From positions 1-64,000 of the forward strand of contig CAMBRQ010000004.1 in the NCBI GenBank assembly GCA_945870325.1: DNA of 64,000 bases, in the 5' to 3' direction. Source of the DNA: an uncultured Dorea sp. GTDB taxonomy: Bacteria; Bacillota; Clostridia; Lachnospirales; Lachnospiraceae. Made by a program: the position numbers and the translations under genes. Positions 25,945 to 35,215 of the stretch are shown piece by piece. The notes under the pieces were generated by a model, which did no database searches, was not told the DNA's origin, and saw only the letters and a list, made by a program, of their open reading frames with translations. Numbering within the stretch: the stretch's first letter is position 1; the number at the start of each line of letters is the position of its first letter.

Positions 25945-26565
25945 ATGAAGGTTGAAAGATTTGCAATAGGAATGCTTGGCACCAATTGTTATCTAGTGAT
26001 TCATGAAGAGACACATCAGGCGGTTGTGATTGATCCGGCTGATTGTCCTTCTTACCTTATAGAACACATGAAGTCAGAAGGGCTGAAACCTGAAGCAATT
26101 CTTCTGACTCATGGACATTTTGATCATACGATGGGGATTGACGGATTCCTGAAGGAATATGCAATCCCGGTATATGTACATGAAGACGAGGAAGAATTAA
26201 TGAATCAGCCGCAGCTTAACTTGTCAGCGGCATATTCCTCCGGATATACATTTGGCAAAGCGGAATATATCAAAGAGGGGCAGACGCTCCATCTGGCGGG
26301 ATATGATTTTGAAGTGATCCATACGCCAGGGCATACCAAAGGCGGATGCTGCTATTATGTAAGATCAGAAGGGGTTCTGTTCAGCGGAGATACACTGTTC
26401 CAGAGTTCCGTAGGGCGTACGGATTTCCCGGGAGGTAGTTCTTCAGAATTAGTCAGATCTATTCGGGAGAAATTGATGCTTTTGCCGGATGATACGCATG
26501 TATATCCGGGACACATGGGAGAGACGACGATTGGTTATGAGAGAACATACAATCCATTTATCTAA
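25945..26565 (+). CDS. MBL-fold metallo-hydrolase, glyoxalase II-like
   Basis: 206 residues with the beta-lactamase-fold motif THGHFDHTMG (metal ligands), further ligands in TPGHTKGGC, FSGDTLF and YPGHMGETT. Belongs to the YcbL/YqgX group, near glyoxalase II. The physiological thioester or other substrate is unknown. Six bases after rel and 24 before hemZ; ribosome site is weak, so translation is probably coupled. Confidence 0.88.
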   Translation: MKVERFAIGMLGTNCYLVIHEETHQAVVIDPADCPSYLIEHMKSEGLKPEAILLTHGHFDHTMGIDGFLKEYAIPVYVHEDEEELMNQPQLNLSAAYSSGYTFGKAEYIKEGQTLHLAGYDFEVIHTPGHTKGGCCYYVRSEGVLFSGDTLFQSSVGRTDFPGGSSSELVRSIREKLMLLPDDTHVYPGHMGETTIGYERTYNPFI

Positions 26566-26588
26566 AGAGAAATGATTGGAGTGCAAGG

Positions 26589-28061
26589 ATGATTCAAATT
26601 ATATGTAAGAGCGAGAACTATACCTATAATGTGTATCATATGTTAAAGGCTTTTTATCCGTCTGAGGAGATCCTCAGCAAGATGGAGGAAAAAGCCTCTA
26701 ATTATGTAATGGTACTGTTGCCGGATGGAGAGAAGATTCCTGTTGGTCCGGGAGAAGTTCAGAATGTCGCAGAGGATATGGATGATGCGGGTTCTATAGA
26801 AGAGAAAGAGATGAAGTACCGTATTGATGTCTATATTTATCGCAGATTGACTGAGATTACCGGGCAGTCTCTGGCATGGGGGATTCTGACGGGTGTCAGA
26901 CCTACAAAGATTGCCATGAAGAAACTGGAAGAAGGGTGGAATCAGGAGACTTTTGTTCCGTGGTTCATGGATGAATGTAAGGTAAGCCATCAGAAAGCCA
27001 GACTATCGTGGGAGATTGCGAATCGGGAAAGAGAATTGCTTGACAGGCTGGATTGTGAAGAGGGATACAGCCTCTATGTTGGAATTCCGTTCTGTCCGTC
27101 TGTCTGTACTTACTGTTCTTTTAGTTCGGGGGCTCTGGCAGATTGGAAAGACAGAGTGGAAGATTATCTGGAAGCATTGTTAAAAGAACTGCGATTTATC
27201 GGGGAGAGATCTGCTGACAGAAAGTTAAATACAATCTATATGGGCGGCGGAACTCCGACAACGCTGACAGCATCACAGCTTGACCGGCTTCTTACCTGTA
27301 TCGACGAGAATTTCTCCAGAGAATACCTTTTGGAATATACGGTAGAGGCAGGAAGGCCGGACAGCATTACCAGAGAAAAACTGGAAGTACTGAAGCGGCA
27401 TGAGATTACAAGGATATCCATTAATCCCCAGAGTATGCAGCAGAAGACGCTGGATGTAATTGGACGCAGACATAGTGTGGGCGAGATTGTTACGGCTTAT
27501 CATATGGCAAGAGAAGTAGGATTCGATAATATTAATATGGATATCATTGCCGGACTTCCGGGGGAGACCATAGAAGATATGCAGAATACTCTGAGACAGA
27601 TTGAAGACCTGAAACCGGACAGCCTGACGGTACATTCCCTGGCAATTAAGAGAGCGGCTAAGATGGAATTAAAAGATCTTGACCAGGATCCGGACAGAAT
27701 CTCGCATACGCTGTCCGGGATGATTCGGGAGGCGGCAAAAGCAGCAGAGGGTATGGAATTATTCCCATATTATCTATATCGGCAGAAGAATATTGCGGGG
27801 AATTTTGAAAATGTTGGCTATGCAAAGGTTGACAAAGCGGGAATATACAATATACTTATTATGGAGGAAAAACAATCCATCATAGCTGCAGGCGCAGGGG
27901 CTTCTACGAAGATCGTATTAAAGGAGCCGATTCCGATGCCTGGCAGTAAAAAGAAGAAGATGACCCGTTTGATGCGTGTAGAGAATGTGAAGGCAATCGA
28001 TGCTTACATTAACCGTATCGATGAGATGATAGAGCGAAAAGGAGAATGGTTATGGCGTTAA
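26589..28061 (+). CDS. hemZ: Coproporphyrinogen dehydrogenase HemZ, radical SAM
   Basis: 490 residues. Radical SAM core with CPSVCTYCSF near residue 170, followed by MGGGTPTTL and SINPQSM..TLDVIGRRH, as in HemN/HemZ. An N-terminal domain of about 160 residues is characteristic of HemZ. It would oxidise coproporphyrinogen without oxygen, but no other haem genes are in the window and gut Clostridia often lack a full pathway, so the role may differ (HemW-like haem chaperone is possible). Overlaps hisS by 10 bases. Confidence 0.85.
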   Translation: MIQIICKSENYTYNVYHMLKAFYPSEEILSKMEEKASNYVMVLLPDGEKIPVGPGEVQNVAEDMDDAGSIEEKEMKYRIDVYIYRRLTEITGQSLAWGILTGVRPTKIAMKKLEEGWNQETFVPWFMDECKVSHQKARLSWEIANRERELLDRLDCEEGYSLYVGIPFCPSVCTYCSFSSGALADWKDRVEDYLEALLKELRFIGERSADRKLNTIYMGGGTPTTLTASQLDRLLTCIDENFSREYLLEYTVEAGRPDSITREKLEVLKRHEITRISINPQSMQQKTLDVIGRRHSVGEIVTAYHMAREVGFDNINMDIIAGLPGETIEDMQNTLRQIEDLKPDSLTVHSLAIKRAAKMELKDLDQDPDRISHTLSGMIREAAKAAEGMELFPYYLYRQKNIAGNFENVGYAKVDKAGIYNILIMEEKQSIIAAGAGASTKIVLKEPIPMPGSKKKKMTRLMRVENVKAIDAYINRIDEMIERKGEWLWR

Positions 28062-29317
28062 AAAAGAAACCGGTTACCGGAATGAAGGACATGCTCCCTA
28101 AGGAGATGGAGATTCGGGATTACGTGATCCAGTTGATTAAAGATACCTACAAGACATATGGCTTCTCCTCTATGGAGACCCCCTGCGTGGAGCATATTGA
28201 GAACCTGTGCAGTAAGCAAGGCGGAGATAATGAGAAGTTGATATTTAAGATTCTAAAGCGCGGAGAGAAGTTGAAGATCGATACAGCAAAAGAAGAGAAC
28301 GATCTGGTAGACGGAGGACTTCGCTATGACCTGACTGTACCTCTTGCAAGATATTATGCGAACCACTCCAATGAATTGCCGGCGCCTTTTAAAGCATTGC
28401 AGATTGGCAATGTATGGCGTGCAGACCGTCCGCAGAAAGGACGTTTTCGTCAGTTCATGCAGTGCGATATCGATATTTTAGGAGAGTCTGGCAATCTGGC
28501 AGAGATCGAACTGATCCTGGCAACGACAGCCATGCTTGGCAAATTGAATTTTAAGAATTTTACCGTATGTATCAACGACCGCAATATCTTAAAGGCAATG
28601 GCGGCATACAGCGGTTTCAAAGAAGAAGACTATGATGAGGTGTTCATTATCCTGGATAAGATGGATAAGATCGGAGCAGAAGGCGTAGCGGCCGAACTGC
28701 AGGAGATGGGATATACGAAAGAAAATGTAGACACCTATCTAAAACTTTTCGAAGAAGTGGCTCCGAATGCGGAAGGAATCCGTTATCTGAAAGAGAAACT
28801 CGGAGATTATCTGGCAGACCAGACGGCGGATGGCATGGAGATGATCATCTCCAGCGTAGAGGCTGCAAAGGAATGTGAGTTCAATATTAAATTCGATCCA
28901 ACGCTGGTACGGGGACAGTCTTATTATACCGGAACAATATTCGAAGTGACGATGGATGATTTTGGCGGTTCTGTTGCAGGCGGCGGACGTTATGATAAGA
29001 TGATCGGCAAATTCACCGGACAGGATACTCCGGCATGTGGTTTCTCGATTGGATTTGAGAGAATCGTTATGCTGCTTCTGGAGAATGGATATGAAGTGCC
29101 AAGCAAAGGAAGTAAGAAGGCATATCTGTTAGAAAAGAACATGCCAAAAGAAGGCATGCTGAAGGTATTGGCTCTTGCAAAAGCAGACAGAGAAGCAGGC
29201 AAGCAGGTGCTGATCGTCAACATGAAGAAGAATAAGAAGTTTCAGAAGGAACAGTTGATGACAGAGGGGTATGAGGAGATTACTGACTGCTATGCAGATT
29301 CTGTAGATAAACTGTAA
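28052..29317 (+). CDS. hisS: Histidyl-tRNA synthetase
   Basis: 421 residues, class II. Motif 2 FKALQIGNVWRADRPQKGRFRQFMQCDID, the histidine-A motif region VRGQSYYTGTIFEV and motif 3 CGFSIGFERI are visible, plus a C-terminal anticodon-binding domain. ATG 28052 is 7 bases after AAGGAG, preferred over ATG 28046. The hisS-aspS order is common in Firmicutes. Confidence 0.95.
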   Translation: MALKKKPVTGMKDMLPKEMEIRDYVIQLIKDTYKTYGFSSMETPCVEHIENLCSKQGGDNEKLIFKILKRGEKLKIDTAKEENDLVDGGLRYDLTVPLARYYANHSNELPAPFKALQIGNVWRADRPQKGRFRQFMQCDIDILGESGNLAEIELILATTAMLGKLNFKNFTVCINDRNILKAMAAYSGFKEEDYDEVFIILDKMDKIGAEGVAAELQEMGYTKENVDTYLKLFEEVAPNAEGIRYLKEKLGDYLADQTADGMEMIISSVEAAKECEFNIKFDPTLVRGQSYYTGTIFEVTMDDFGGSVAGGGRYDKMIGKFTGQDTPACGFSIGFERIVMLLLENGYEVPSKGSKKAYLLEKNMPKEGMLKVLALAKADREAGKQVLIVNMKKNKKFQKEQLMTEGYEEITDCYADSVDKL

Positions 29318-29337
29318 GAGTTATTGTATGATTGTGG

Positions 29338-29362
29338 CAGCCTGCAAGAAAGAGGCAGGCTG
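29338..29362 (+). terminator. Hairpin after hisS
   Basis: CAGCCTGC pairs exactly with GCAGGCTG across a 9-base loop, but no T-run follows. Probably weak, allowing read-through into aspS. Confidence 0.4.
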
Positions 29363-29413
29363 ATTCATAAGAATGGTGTAAGAATATAAAATCAGAAAAG
29401 GAGATAGAATGAC

Positions 29414-31204
29414 ATGGCTGAGTCAATGCAGGGATTAAAGAGAACCCACAGATGTGGAGAATTATCCAGTGCCAATGTAGGCGAGACAGTGACAATCATG
29501 GGCTGGGTACAGAAGAACCGTAACAAAGGCGGTCTGGTATTCGTGGATGTAAGAGACCGTTCCGGAATCATCCAGGCCGTATTCGAGGAAGGAAAATCAG
29601 ATGCAGCGTTAATTGAGAAAGCGGCAAGACTTCGTTCTGAATATGTTGTAGCAATCGTAGGAAAGGTGGAAAAGCGTTCTGGTGCTGTGAATGAGAATCT
29701 GGCAACAGGAGAGATTGAGATTATCCCAGAACAGCTTAGAATTTTATCTGAATCTGAGACACCTCCGTTCCCGATCGAGGAGAACTCTAAGACGAAAGAA
29801 GAAGTTCGCCTGAAATACAGATATCTGGATCTTAGAAGACCGGATCTTCAGCGTAATATGATGATGCGAAGCAAGGTGGCTACACTGACCCGCCAGTTCC
29901 TTGCAGAAGAGGGATTCCTTGAGATTGAGACACCGATTCTGATTGGAAGCACGCCGGAGGGAGCAAGAGATTATCTGGTACCAAGCCGTATCCATCAGGG
30001 ACATTTTTATGCACTTCCTCAGTCACCGCAGCTGTTCAAACAGTTGCTGATGTGCTCCGGATATGACCGTTATTTCCAGATTGCAAAATGTTTCCGTGAT
30101 GAGGACTTGCGTGCAGACCGTCAGCCGGAATTCACCCAGATTGATATGGAGTTATCCTTCGTAGATGTGGATGATGTTATCGATGTAAATGAAAGATTAC
30201 TTGCAAAACTATTCAAAGAAGTACTGGGAGTAGAAGTATCCCTTCCAATTCCGAGAATGACCTGGCAGGAAGCGATGGACCGCTATGGTTCTGACAAACC
30301 GGATGTTCGTTTCGGAATGGAATTAAATGACGTGACAGAAGTGGTAAAAGACTGCGAATTCGTAGTATTCAAAGGTGCGATCGAGAACGGCGGTTCTGTT
30401 CGTGGTATTAATGCAAAAGGACAGGGCAGTATGCCGCGTAAGAAGATCGACAAACTGGTGTCCTTTGCAAAGGATTACGGCGCAAAAGGACTTGCCTATA
30501 TCGCAATCCAGGAGGATGGAGCGGTCAAATCTTCTTTCGCAAAATTCATGACGGAGGAAGAGATGGCTGCATTGATTACGGCTATGGGTGGAGAGAACGG
30601 AGATCTGTTACTCTTTGCTGCTGATAAGAACAAGGTGGTATGGGATGTATTAGGCGCGCTCCGTCTGGAACTTGCCCGTCAGATGGAACTGCTTGACAAG
30701 AGCGAGTACAAGTTCCTGTGGGTAACAGAATTCCCGCTGTTAGAGTGGAACGAGGAGCAGAACCGTTATACGGCAATGCACCATCCGTTTACCATGCCGA
30801 TGGAAGAAGACCTGCAGTATATCGACAGTGACCCGGGAAGAGTACGTGCGAAAGCATACGACATCGTATTGAATGGAAATGAGATTGGCGGCGGAAGTGT
30901 CAGAATCTTTAATCCGGAGATTCAGAGCAAGATGTTCGAGGTGCTTGGCTTCACTCCAGAGCAGGCACAGGAGCAGTTCGGCTTCCTGTTAACTGCGTTC
31001 AAGTATGGAGTACCTCCTCACGCTGGACTGGCTTACGGTCTGGACAGACTGGTAATGTTGATGGCAAAAGAGGATAGTATTCGTGACGTGATCGCATTCC
31101 CGAAGGTGAAGGATGCATCAGACTTGATGACAGAGGCACCGACAAGGGTTGATCAGAAACAGTTGGATGAACTGGGGATTGCGGTTGTAGAAGAAGAGAA
31201 ATAG
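29414..31204 (+). CDS. aspS: Aspartyl-tRNA synthetase
   Basis: 596 residues, bacterial type with the GAD insertion domain (about 280-420). N-terminal OB anticodon-binding domain (TVTIMGWVQKNRNKGGLVFVDVRDRSG), class II motif 2 (FQIAKCFRDEDLRADRQPEFTQ) and motif 3 (GLAYGLDRLVM). AAAAGGAGA precedes ATG 29414. Last gene of the apt-rel-hemZ-hisS-aspS series. Confidence 0.97.
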   Translation: MAESMQGLKRTHRCGELSSANVGETVTIMGWVQKNRNKGGLVFVDVRDRSGIIQAVFEEGKSDAALIEKAARLRSEYVVAIVGKVEKRSGAVNENLATGEIEIIPEQLRILSESETPPFPIEENSKTKEEVRLKYRYLDLRRPDLQRNMMMRSKVATLTRQFLAEEGFLEIETPILIGSTPEGARDYLVPSRIHQGHFYALPQSPQLFKQLLMCSGYDRYFQIAKCFRDEDLRADRQPEFTQIDMELSFVDVDDVIDVNERLLAKLFKEVLGVEVSLPIPRMTWQEAMDRYGSDKPDVRFGMELNDVTEVVKDCEFVVFKGAIENGGSVRGINAKGQGSMPRKKIDKLVSFAKDYGAKGLAYIAIQEDGAVKSSFAKFMTEEEMAALITAMGGENGDLLLFAADKNKVVWDVLGALRLELARQMELLDKSEYKFLWVTEFPLLEWNEEQNRYTAMHHPFTMPMEEDLQYIDSDPGRVRAKAYDIVLNGNEIGGGSVRIFNPEIQSKMFEVLGFTPEQAQEQFGFLLTAFKYGVPPHAGLAYGLDRLVMLMAKEDSIRDVIAFPKVKDASDLMTEAPTRVDQKQLDELGIAVVEEEK

Positions 31205-31230
31205 GGAGAATCCCTAATATATTGTTTATG

Positions 31231-31290
31231 AAAACACCTCTTCATTTCGTGTATCCAATGTACGGGTACAATAAATGAAAAGGTGTTTTT
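31231..31290 (+). terminator. Terminator after aspS
   Basis: AAAACACCT / TTCATTT arms (31231-31247) pair with AAATGAA / AGGTGTTTT (31273-31289), with an inner GTATCC/GGGTAC stem and a T-run. Confidence 0.8.
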
Positions 31291-31345
31291 CTTATAAGAA
31301 TTTGTCTTATTTTAACTGAATCTAGTTGCTTTTGGAATATAATAG

Positions 31346-31379
31346 AAAAAAAGAACTGCCTTTCAGCAATTCTTTTTTA
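31346..31379 (-). terminator. Terminator of tRNA-Gly transcript
   Basis: On the minus strand, AGAATTGC / GCAGTTCT stem with 6-base loop followed by seven or more T, directly past the tRNA 3' end. Confidence 0.75.
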
Positions 31380-31380
31380 G

Positions 31381-31453
31381 AGCGACAGACGGGGTTCGAA
31401 CCCGCGACCCCGACCTTGGCAAGGTCGTACTCTACCAACTGAGCCACTGTCGC
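31381..31453 (-). tRNA. tRNA-Gly (anticodon GCC)
   Basis: 73-nt cloverleaf on the minus strand. Seven-bp acceptor stem GCGACAG/CTGTCGC is perfect. D-arm is GCTC...GAGT. Anticodon stem is CGACC/GGTCG with loop TTGCCAA, giving GCC. T-arm is CGCGGGTTCGAACCCCG-like with GTTCGAA. Discriminator base is U. CCA is not encoded. Own promoter and terminator, so it is a single-gene unit. Confidence 0.96.
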
Positions 31454-31487
31454 ATCTTTTTCTTTTGTGTTCCTCAGAACAATATAT

Positions 31488-31516
31488 AATATACTACAGG
31501 AATTCGAATCTGTCAA
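31488..31516 (-). promoter_or_regulatory. Promoter of tRNA-Gly
   Basis: On the minus strand, perfect TTGACA (31516-31511), 17-base spacer, TATATT (31493-31488), about 35 bases before the tRNA. Confidence 0.8.
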
Positions 31517-31605
31517 CAACTTTTTTTGAAAAAATTGAAAAAATGTTCTGCCACAAATAATCCGCGAGTTTTAGGACCGTTTGTAAAAGCAGTATGTAAA
31601 AGAAT

Positions 31606-31635
31606 TTGAAAAACAAAGTATTACTATGTTATACT
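31606..31635 (+). promoter_or_regulatory. Promoter of hom
   Basis: TTGAAA (31606-31611), 18-base spacer, TATACT (31630-31635). The 31205-31693 gap otherwise holds only the terminators, tRNA and its promoter. Confidence 0.7.
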
Positions 31636-31693
31636 AAATCAGTATAAGTATAAAGAGAATACTACATATAAAGAAAACAAAGGATGTGGGAAG

Positions 31694-32980
31694 ATGGAAA
31701 AACAGAGAATCATAAAAGTCGGCCTGCTGGGACTTGGAACCGTAGGAAGCGGCGTATACAAACTAATAGAACGCCAGAAAGATGAGATGACAGATAAGAC
31801 TGGAGCCGGGCTTCAGATTGAAAAGATTCTGGTACACAATATGAATAAACCAAGAGAAGGCGTAGATGCGTCTCTCTTGACAGATAAATGGGAAGATATC
31901 ATTCAGAATGATGAGATTGAGATTGTCGTTGAAGTGATGGGAGGAATCGAGCCTGCTAAGACCATGATCCTGGAAGCGCTGAATGCTGGAAAGAATGTAG
32001 TAACTGCCAATAAGGATCTGGTAGCAGAATACGGAAGAGAACTTCTGGATGCAGCAGAGAAGAATGGTGTGGATTTCTTATTCGAAGCGGCTGTGGCAGG
32101 CGGCATTCCGATCATACGTCCGCTTAAGCAGTGTCTGGCGGCCAATGAGATGGATGAAGTGATCGGGATTGTCAATGGAACTACCAACTATATTCTGACC
32201 AAGATGTTTGAAGAGGGAATGGATTTCCAGGAGGCGCTGGATAAGGCGACGGTTCTTGGATATGCGGAGGCAGACCCGACTGCTGATATTGAAGGACTGG
32301 ATGCAGGAAGAAAGGTTGCGATCATGGCATCTATCGCATTCCATTCCAGAGTAACATTTTCTGATGTATATACGGAAGGCATTACGAAGATATCTGCAAG
32401 AGATATTGCTTATGCGAAGGAATTCGGCAGTGTCATCAAGTTGTTGGGAGTGGCACATAATACGGAGGGAGGAATCGAGGTGGCAGTGCATCCGATGATT
32501 CTTCCGAAGGAACATCCGCTGGCATCTGTAAGAGAGTCATTTAACGCTGTGTTCGTGCATGGAGACGCAGTGGATGACGTGATGTTCTATGGACGTGGAG
32601 CGGGGGAATTCCCGACGGCAAGCGCGGTCATGGGAGATGTGATCGATGTGGTGAGAGATATCCAGTATCACTGCACGGGAAGAATCAGCTGTACCTGCTA
32701 TAGGAATACAAAGGTAAAGGAATTCAAGGATGTAAAGAATAAGTTCTTCCTTCGTATGCAGGTGGACAATAAGCCGGGGGTACTGGCAGCGATTGCAAGT
32801 GTATTTGGCGTACATAAGGTAAGTATTTCTAAGGTAATCCAGAAGATCATCACAGATGGCGTTGCGGAACTTGTAATTGTTACGGATGCGGTGAAGGAAT
32901 ATCATATGGAGGATGCGCTTGAGCATCTGAAGGATATGGAGACGACACGGGAGATTAGCAGCGTGATACGCGAGTATTAA
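31694..32980 (+). CDS. hom: Homoserine dehydrogenase with ACT domain
   Basis: 428 residues. NAD(P) Rossmann motif GLLGLGTVGSGVYKL at the N-terminus, catalytic domain with VTANKDLVAEYG, AAVAGGIPIIRPL, NGTTNYIL and the ADPTADIEG signature, then a C-terminal ACT domain (VDNKPGVLAAIASVF). Reduces aspartate semialdehyde to homoserine for Thr and Met. The ACT domain implies threonine feedback. Monocistronic between promoter and hairpin. Confidence 0.96.
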   Translation: MEKQRIIKVGLLGLGTVGSGVYKLIERQKDEMTDKTGAGLQIEKILVHNMNKPREGVDASLLTDKWEDIIQNDEIEIVVEVMGGIEPAKTMILEALNAGKNVVTANKDLVAEYGRELLDAAEKNGVDFLFEAAVAGGIPIIRPLKQCLAANEMDEVIGIVNGTTNYILTKMFEEGMDFQEALDKATVLGYAEADPTADIEGLDAGRKVAIMASIAFHSRVTFSDVYTEGITKISARDIAYAKEFGSVIKLLGVAHNTEGGIEVAVHPMILPKEHPLASVRESFNAVFVHGDAVDDVMFYGRGAGEFPTASAVMGDVIDVVRDIQYHCTGRISCTCYRNTKVKEFKDVKNKFFLRMQVDNKPGVLAAIASVFGVHKVSISKVIQKIITDGVAELVIVTDAVKEYHMEDALEHLKDMETTREISSVIREY

Positions 32981-33007
32981 TGGAGATTGGTATGTTATAA
33001 ATGTATG

Positions 33008-33046
33008 GAGCAAGCAGATGTCACAATAATCTGCTTGCTCTTAAAA
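33008..33046 (+). terminator. Hairpin terminator after hom
   Basis: GAGCAAGCAGAT (33008-33019) pairs exactly with ATCTGCTTGCTC (33029-33040); only a short T/A tract follows. The MATE gene starts 20 bases later, so some read-through is possible. Confidence 0.65.
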
Positions 33047-33060
33047 TAGGGTGAAATTAT

Positions 33061-34437
33061 ATGAGTGAGAGAATGAATGAGAATACAGAACAGATGAATC
33101 CGCTTGCGACAGAACGGATTGGAAAATTAATTGCGAAATTCGCCATCCCTGCAATCATCAGTATGCTGGTGAGTTCACTTTATAATATTGTGGATCAGAT
33201 ATTTATCGGACAGGGTGTCGGTATACTGGGGAATGCTGCTACGAATATAGCGTTTCCGGTATCGATTATCTGTACGGCGACAGCCTTGTTCCTTGGGATT
33301 GGAAGTGCATCGAATTTTAATCTGGAATCAGGCGCGGGTAATCATGAAAAGGCAAGTAGAATTATTGGAACGGGTCTTGCTATGCTGGTCATCTGCGGAC
33401 TTGTGATCGGAGGGATTGTAGTCCTATTCCTGGACCCGTTACTGCATATTTTTGGAGTTACCCCTGAGGTTCTTCCCTATGCTCAGGATTATACAGGGAT
33501 TACGGCATTCGGCATCCCGTTTTTGATTCTGACAACAGGCGGTAATCATATGATTCGGGCAGACAGAAGCCCGACATATTCTATGACCTGTATGCTGACA
33601 GGGGCAATCATCAATACAATATTAGATCCATTATTCATCTTTGGCTTTCATTGGGGGATTCAAGGGGCTGCATGGGCTACGGTGATAGGCCAGGTAATAT
33701 CAGGAATTATGGTGATCGTGTATTTCCTCAGATTCCGTAATGTAGAACTGCACAGAGATATGCTGAGACCAAAAGCCGCGCTGCTAAAAGCAATCGCATC
33801 GCTCGGCATGGCATCCTGTATTAATCAGATTGCTATGGCTATCGTCCAGATTACAATGAATAATACGCTGAGATATTATGGTGCGTCTTCCATCTATGGA
33901 ACGGACATTCCATTGGCATGTGTAGGAGTCATTTCTAAAGTAAATATGGTATTTATGGCAATCTGTATCGGAATCTCTCAAGGATGCCAGCCAATCTGGG
34001 GATTCAATTATGGAGCAGGCAAATACGATCGTGTTCGGAAAACTTATCTGAAGGCATTCCAGATATCTCTTACGATAGGTATCCTGTTCTTTTTATGCTT
34101 CCAGTTCTTCCCGAGACCTCTGGTTAGCATCTTTGGAAGCGGAAGCGAAGAATATTTCCGTTTTGCAGAGAGGTATTTCCGTATCTTTATGTTCATGACG
34201 TTCGTAAATGGAATCCAGCCGATGTCTTCAGGGTTCTTTACTTCGATTGGAAAGGCGAAGCTGGGTATCGTGGTATCGCTGACGAGACAGATTATCTTCT
34301 TGCTGCCATTGATTCTGATCTTCCCGGTCTTTATGGGGATTGACGGGGTGATGTATGCCGGACCGATCGCTGACGGGGCTGCGGCAGCAGTGGCGATTGG
34401 GTATGCGGTGAAGGAACTTAGGAAGATGAAGGAGTAA
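33061..34437 (+). CDS. MATE-family efflux transporter
   Basis: 458 residues with twelve predicted transmembrane helices in two homologous halves. The N-terminal block ATERIGKLIAKFAIPAIISMLVSSLYNIVDQIFIGQ and GGNHMIRADRSP are typical of the MepA/DinF-like MATE group. Expected to export cationic drugs or metabolites in exchange for Na+ or H+. The MarR regulator gene directly downstream is the probable partner, though it has its own operator-promoter. Confidence 0.92.
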   Translation: MSERMNENTEQMNPLATERIGKLIAKFAIPAIISMLVSSLYNIVDQIFIGQGVGILGNAATNIAFPVSIICTATALFLGIGSASNFNLESGAGNHEKASRIIGTGLAMLVICGLVIGGIVVLFLDPLLHIFGVTPEVLPYAQDYTGITAFGIPFLILTTGGNHMIRADRSPTYSMTCMLTGAIINTILDPLFIFGFHWGIQGAAWATVIGQVISGIMVIVYFLRFRNVELHRDMLRPKAALLKAIASLGMASCINQIAMAIVQITMNNTLRYYGASSIYGTDIPLACVGVISKVNMVFMAICIGISQGCQPIWGFNYGAGKYDRVRKTYLKAFQISLTIGILFFLCFQFFPRPLVSIFGSGSEEYFRFAERYFRIFMFMTFVNGIQPMSSGFFTSIGKAKLGIVVSLTRQIIFLLPLILIFPVFMGIDGVMYAGPIADGAAAAVAIGYAVKELRKMKE

Positions 34438-34521
34438 TCTGTTGATTGGCCGGTGGACGCGGTTATGAGAGGAATCGTAATTGTGGAGAAAATGGATGAT
34501 TGTTATTGACAAAGGGCTATG

Positions 34522-34539
34522 AATATAGCATGCTATATT
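34522..34539. promoter_or_regulatory. Perfect 18-bp palindrome, probable MarR operator
   Basis: AATATAGCATGCTATATT, an exact palindrome, 11 bases after a TTGACA (34506-34511) and 44 bases before the marR start. It overlaps the expected -10 region, which fits autorepression by the MarR protein. A standard -10 at 17-base spacing is not clear. Confidence 0.65.
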
Positions 34540-34582
34540 TGAGAGTCATTGTTGGCGATATGATGTGTGAGGAGAGGTGCGG

Positions 34583-35014
34583 ATGAAGGAACGGATGCCG
34601 GTTGGGTTCATGTTTAAGCAGATTAATACGATTTATGAGAAGGAGTTTAATAATCGTCTGAGGACGCTTGGGATTACTGCGTCGCAGTGTGCGGTGTTGG
34701 ATTATCTGTTTCACAGCAGTAAGGAGGAAGTGAATCAGAGGGATATTGAGAAGGCGCTGAGTCTTAAGAATCCGACGGTGACAGGGCTTCTTAAGAGGCT
34801 GGATGAGAAGGGGTTCATACTTTCCGTACCCAGTAATAAGGATAAGCGGTGTAAGAATATCTATCTGACGGAGAAAGCCTATGATATCCAGAGAAGGATG
34901 GAGGCAGACCGGAAGAAGATTGATAAGCGGCTGACATTGGGGATGAATAAGAAAGAGGTTGCGGCATTGGAGAAGATGCTGGAGCGAGTATTATATAATA
35001 TAGCGGAGCCGTAA
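34583..35014 (+). CDS. MarR-family transcriptional regulator
   Basis: 143 residues, winged helix-turn-helix: TASQCAVLDYLFH, VNQRDIEKALSLKNPTVTGLLKRLDEKGFI (recognition helix) and the wing VPSNKDKRCKNIYLTEK. ATG 34583 is 6 bases after AGGAGAGG; GTG 34577 is less likely. Probably a ligand- or stress-responsive repressor of itself and the neighbouring MATE pump. Confidence 0.9.
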   Translation: MKERMPVGFMFKQINTIYEKEFNNRLRTLGITASQCAVLDYLFHSSKEEVNQRDIEKALSLKNPTVTGLLKRLDEKGFILSVPSNKDKRCKNIYLTEKAYDIQRRMEADRKKIDKRLTLGMNKKEVAALEKMLERVLYNIAEP

Positions 35015-35127
35015 GGTTCGGAAGATGAGAATGTGCTTTGCACATTCTTTTTTTAGGTAAGAATGTGATAAAAACAGAAGATTTGTAATAATTCCCTGTA
35101 ATTGAGAAAATGCTATCAAGTACATAC

Positions 35128-35181
35128 TTGTCAAAGAGGTATCGTATATGATATATTAAATGCAAATGATAATCATAATCA
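35128..35181 (+). promoter_or_regulatory. Promoter with Fur box for DUF3793-flavodoxin cluster
   Basis: TTGTCA (35128-35133), 18-base spacer, TATATT (35152-35157), then TGATAAT-C-ATAATCA (35167-35181), which matches the Bacillus-type 7-1-7 Fur box with one mismatch. The box covers the expected transcription start. Iron-starvation induction is inferred. Confidence 0.65.
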
Positions 35182-35215
35182 AAATTAAATTAAATGATTA
35201 AATTAAGGAGGACAT

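Noticed and set aside
31381-31453. tRNA-Gly as integration site of a mobile island
   Set aside because: No integrase, no duplicated tRNA 3' end, and both flanks are ordinary core genes.
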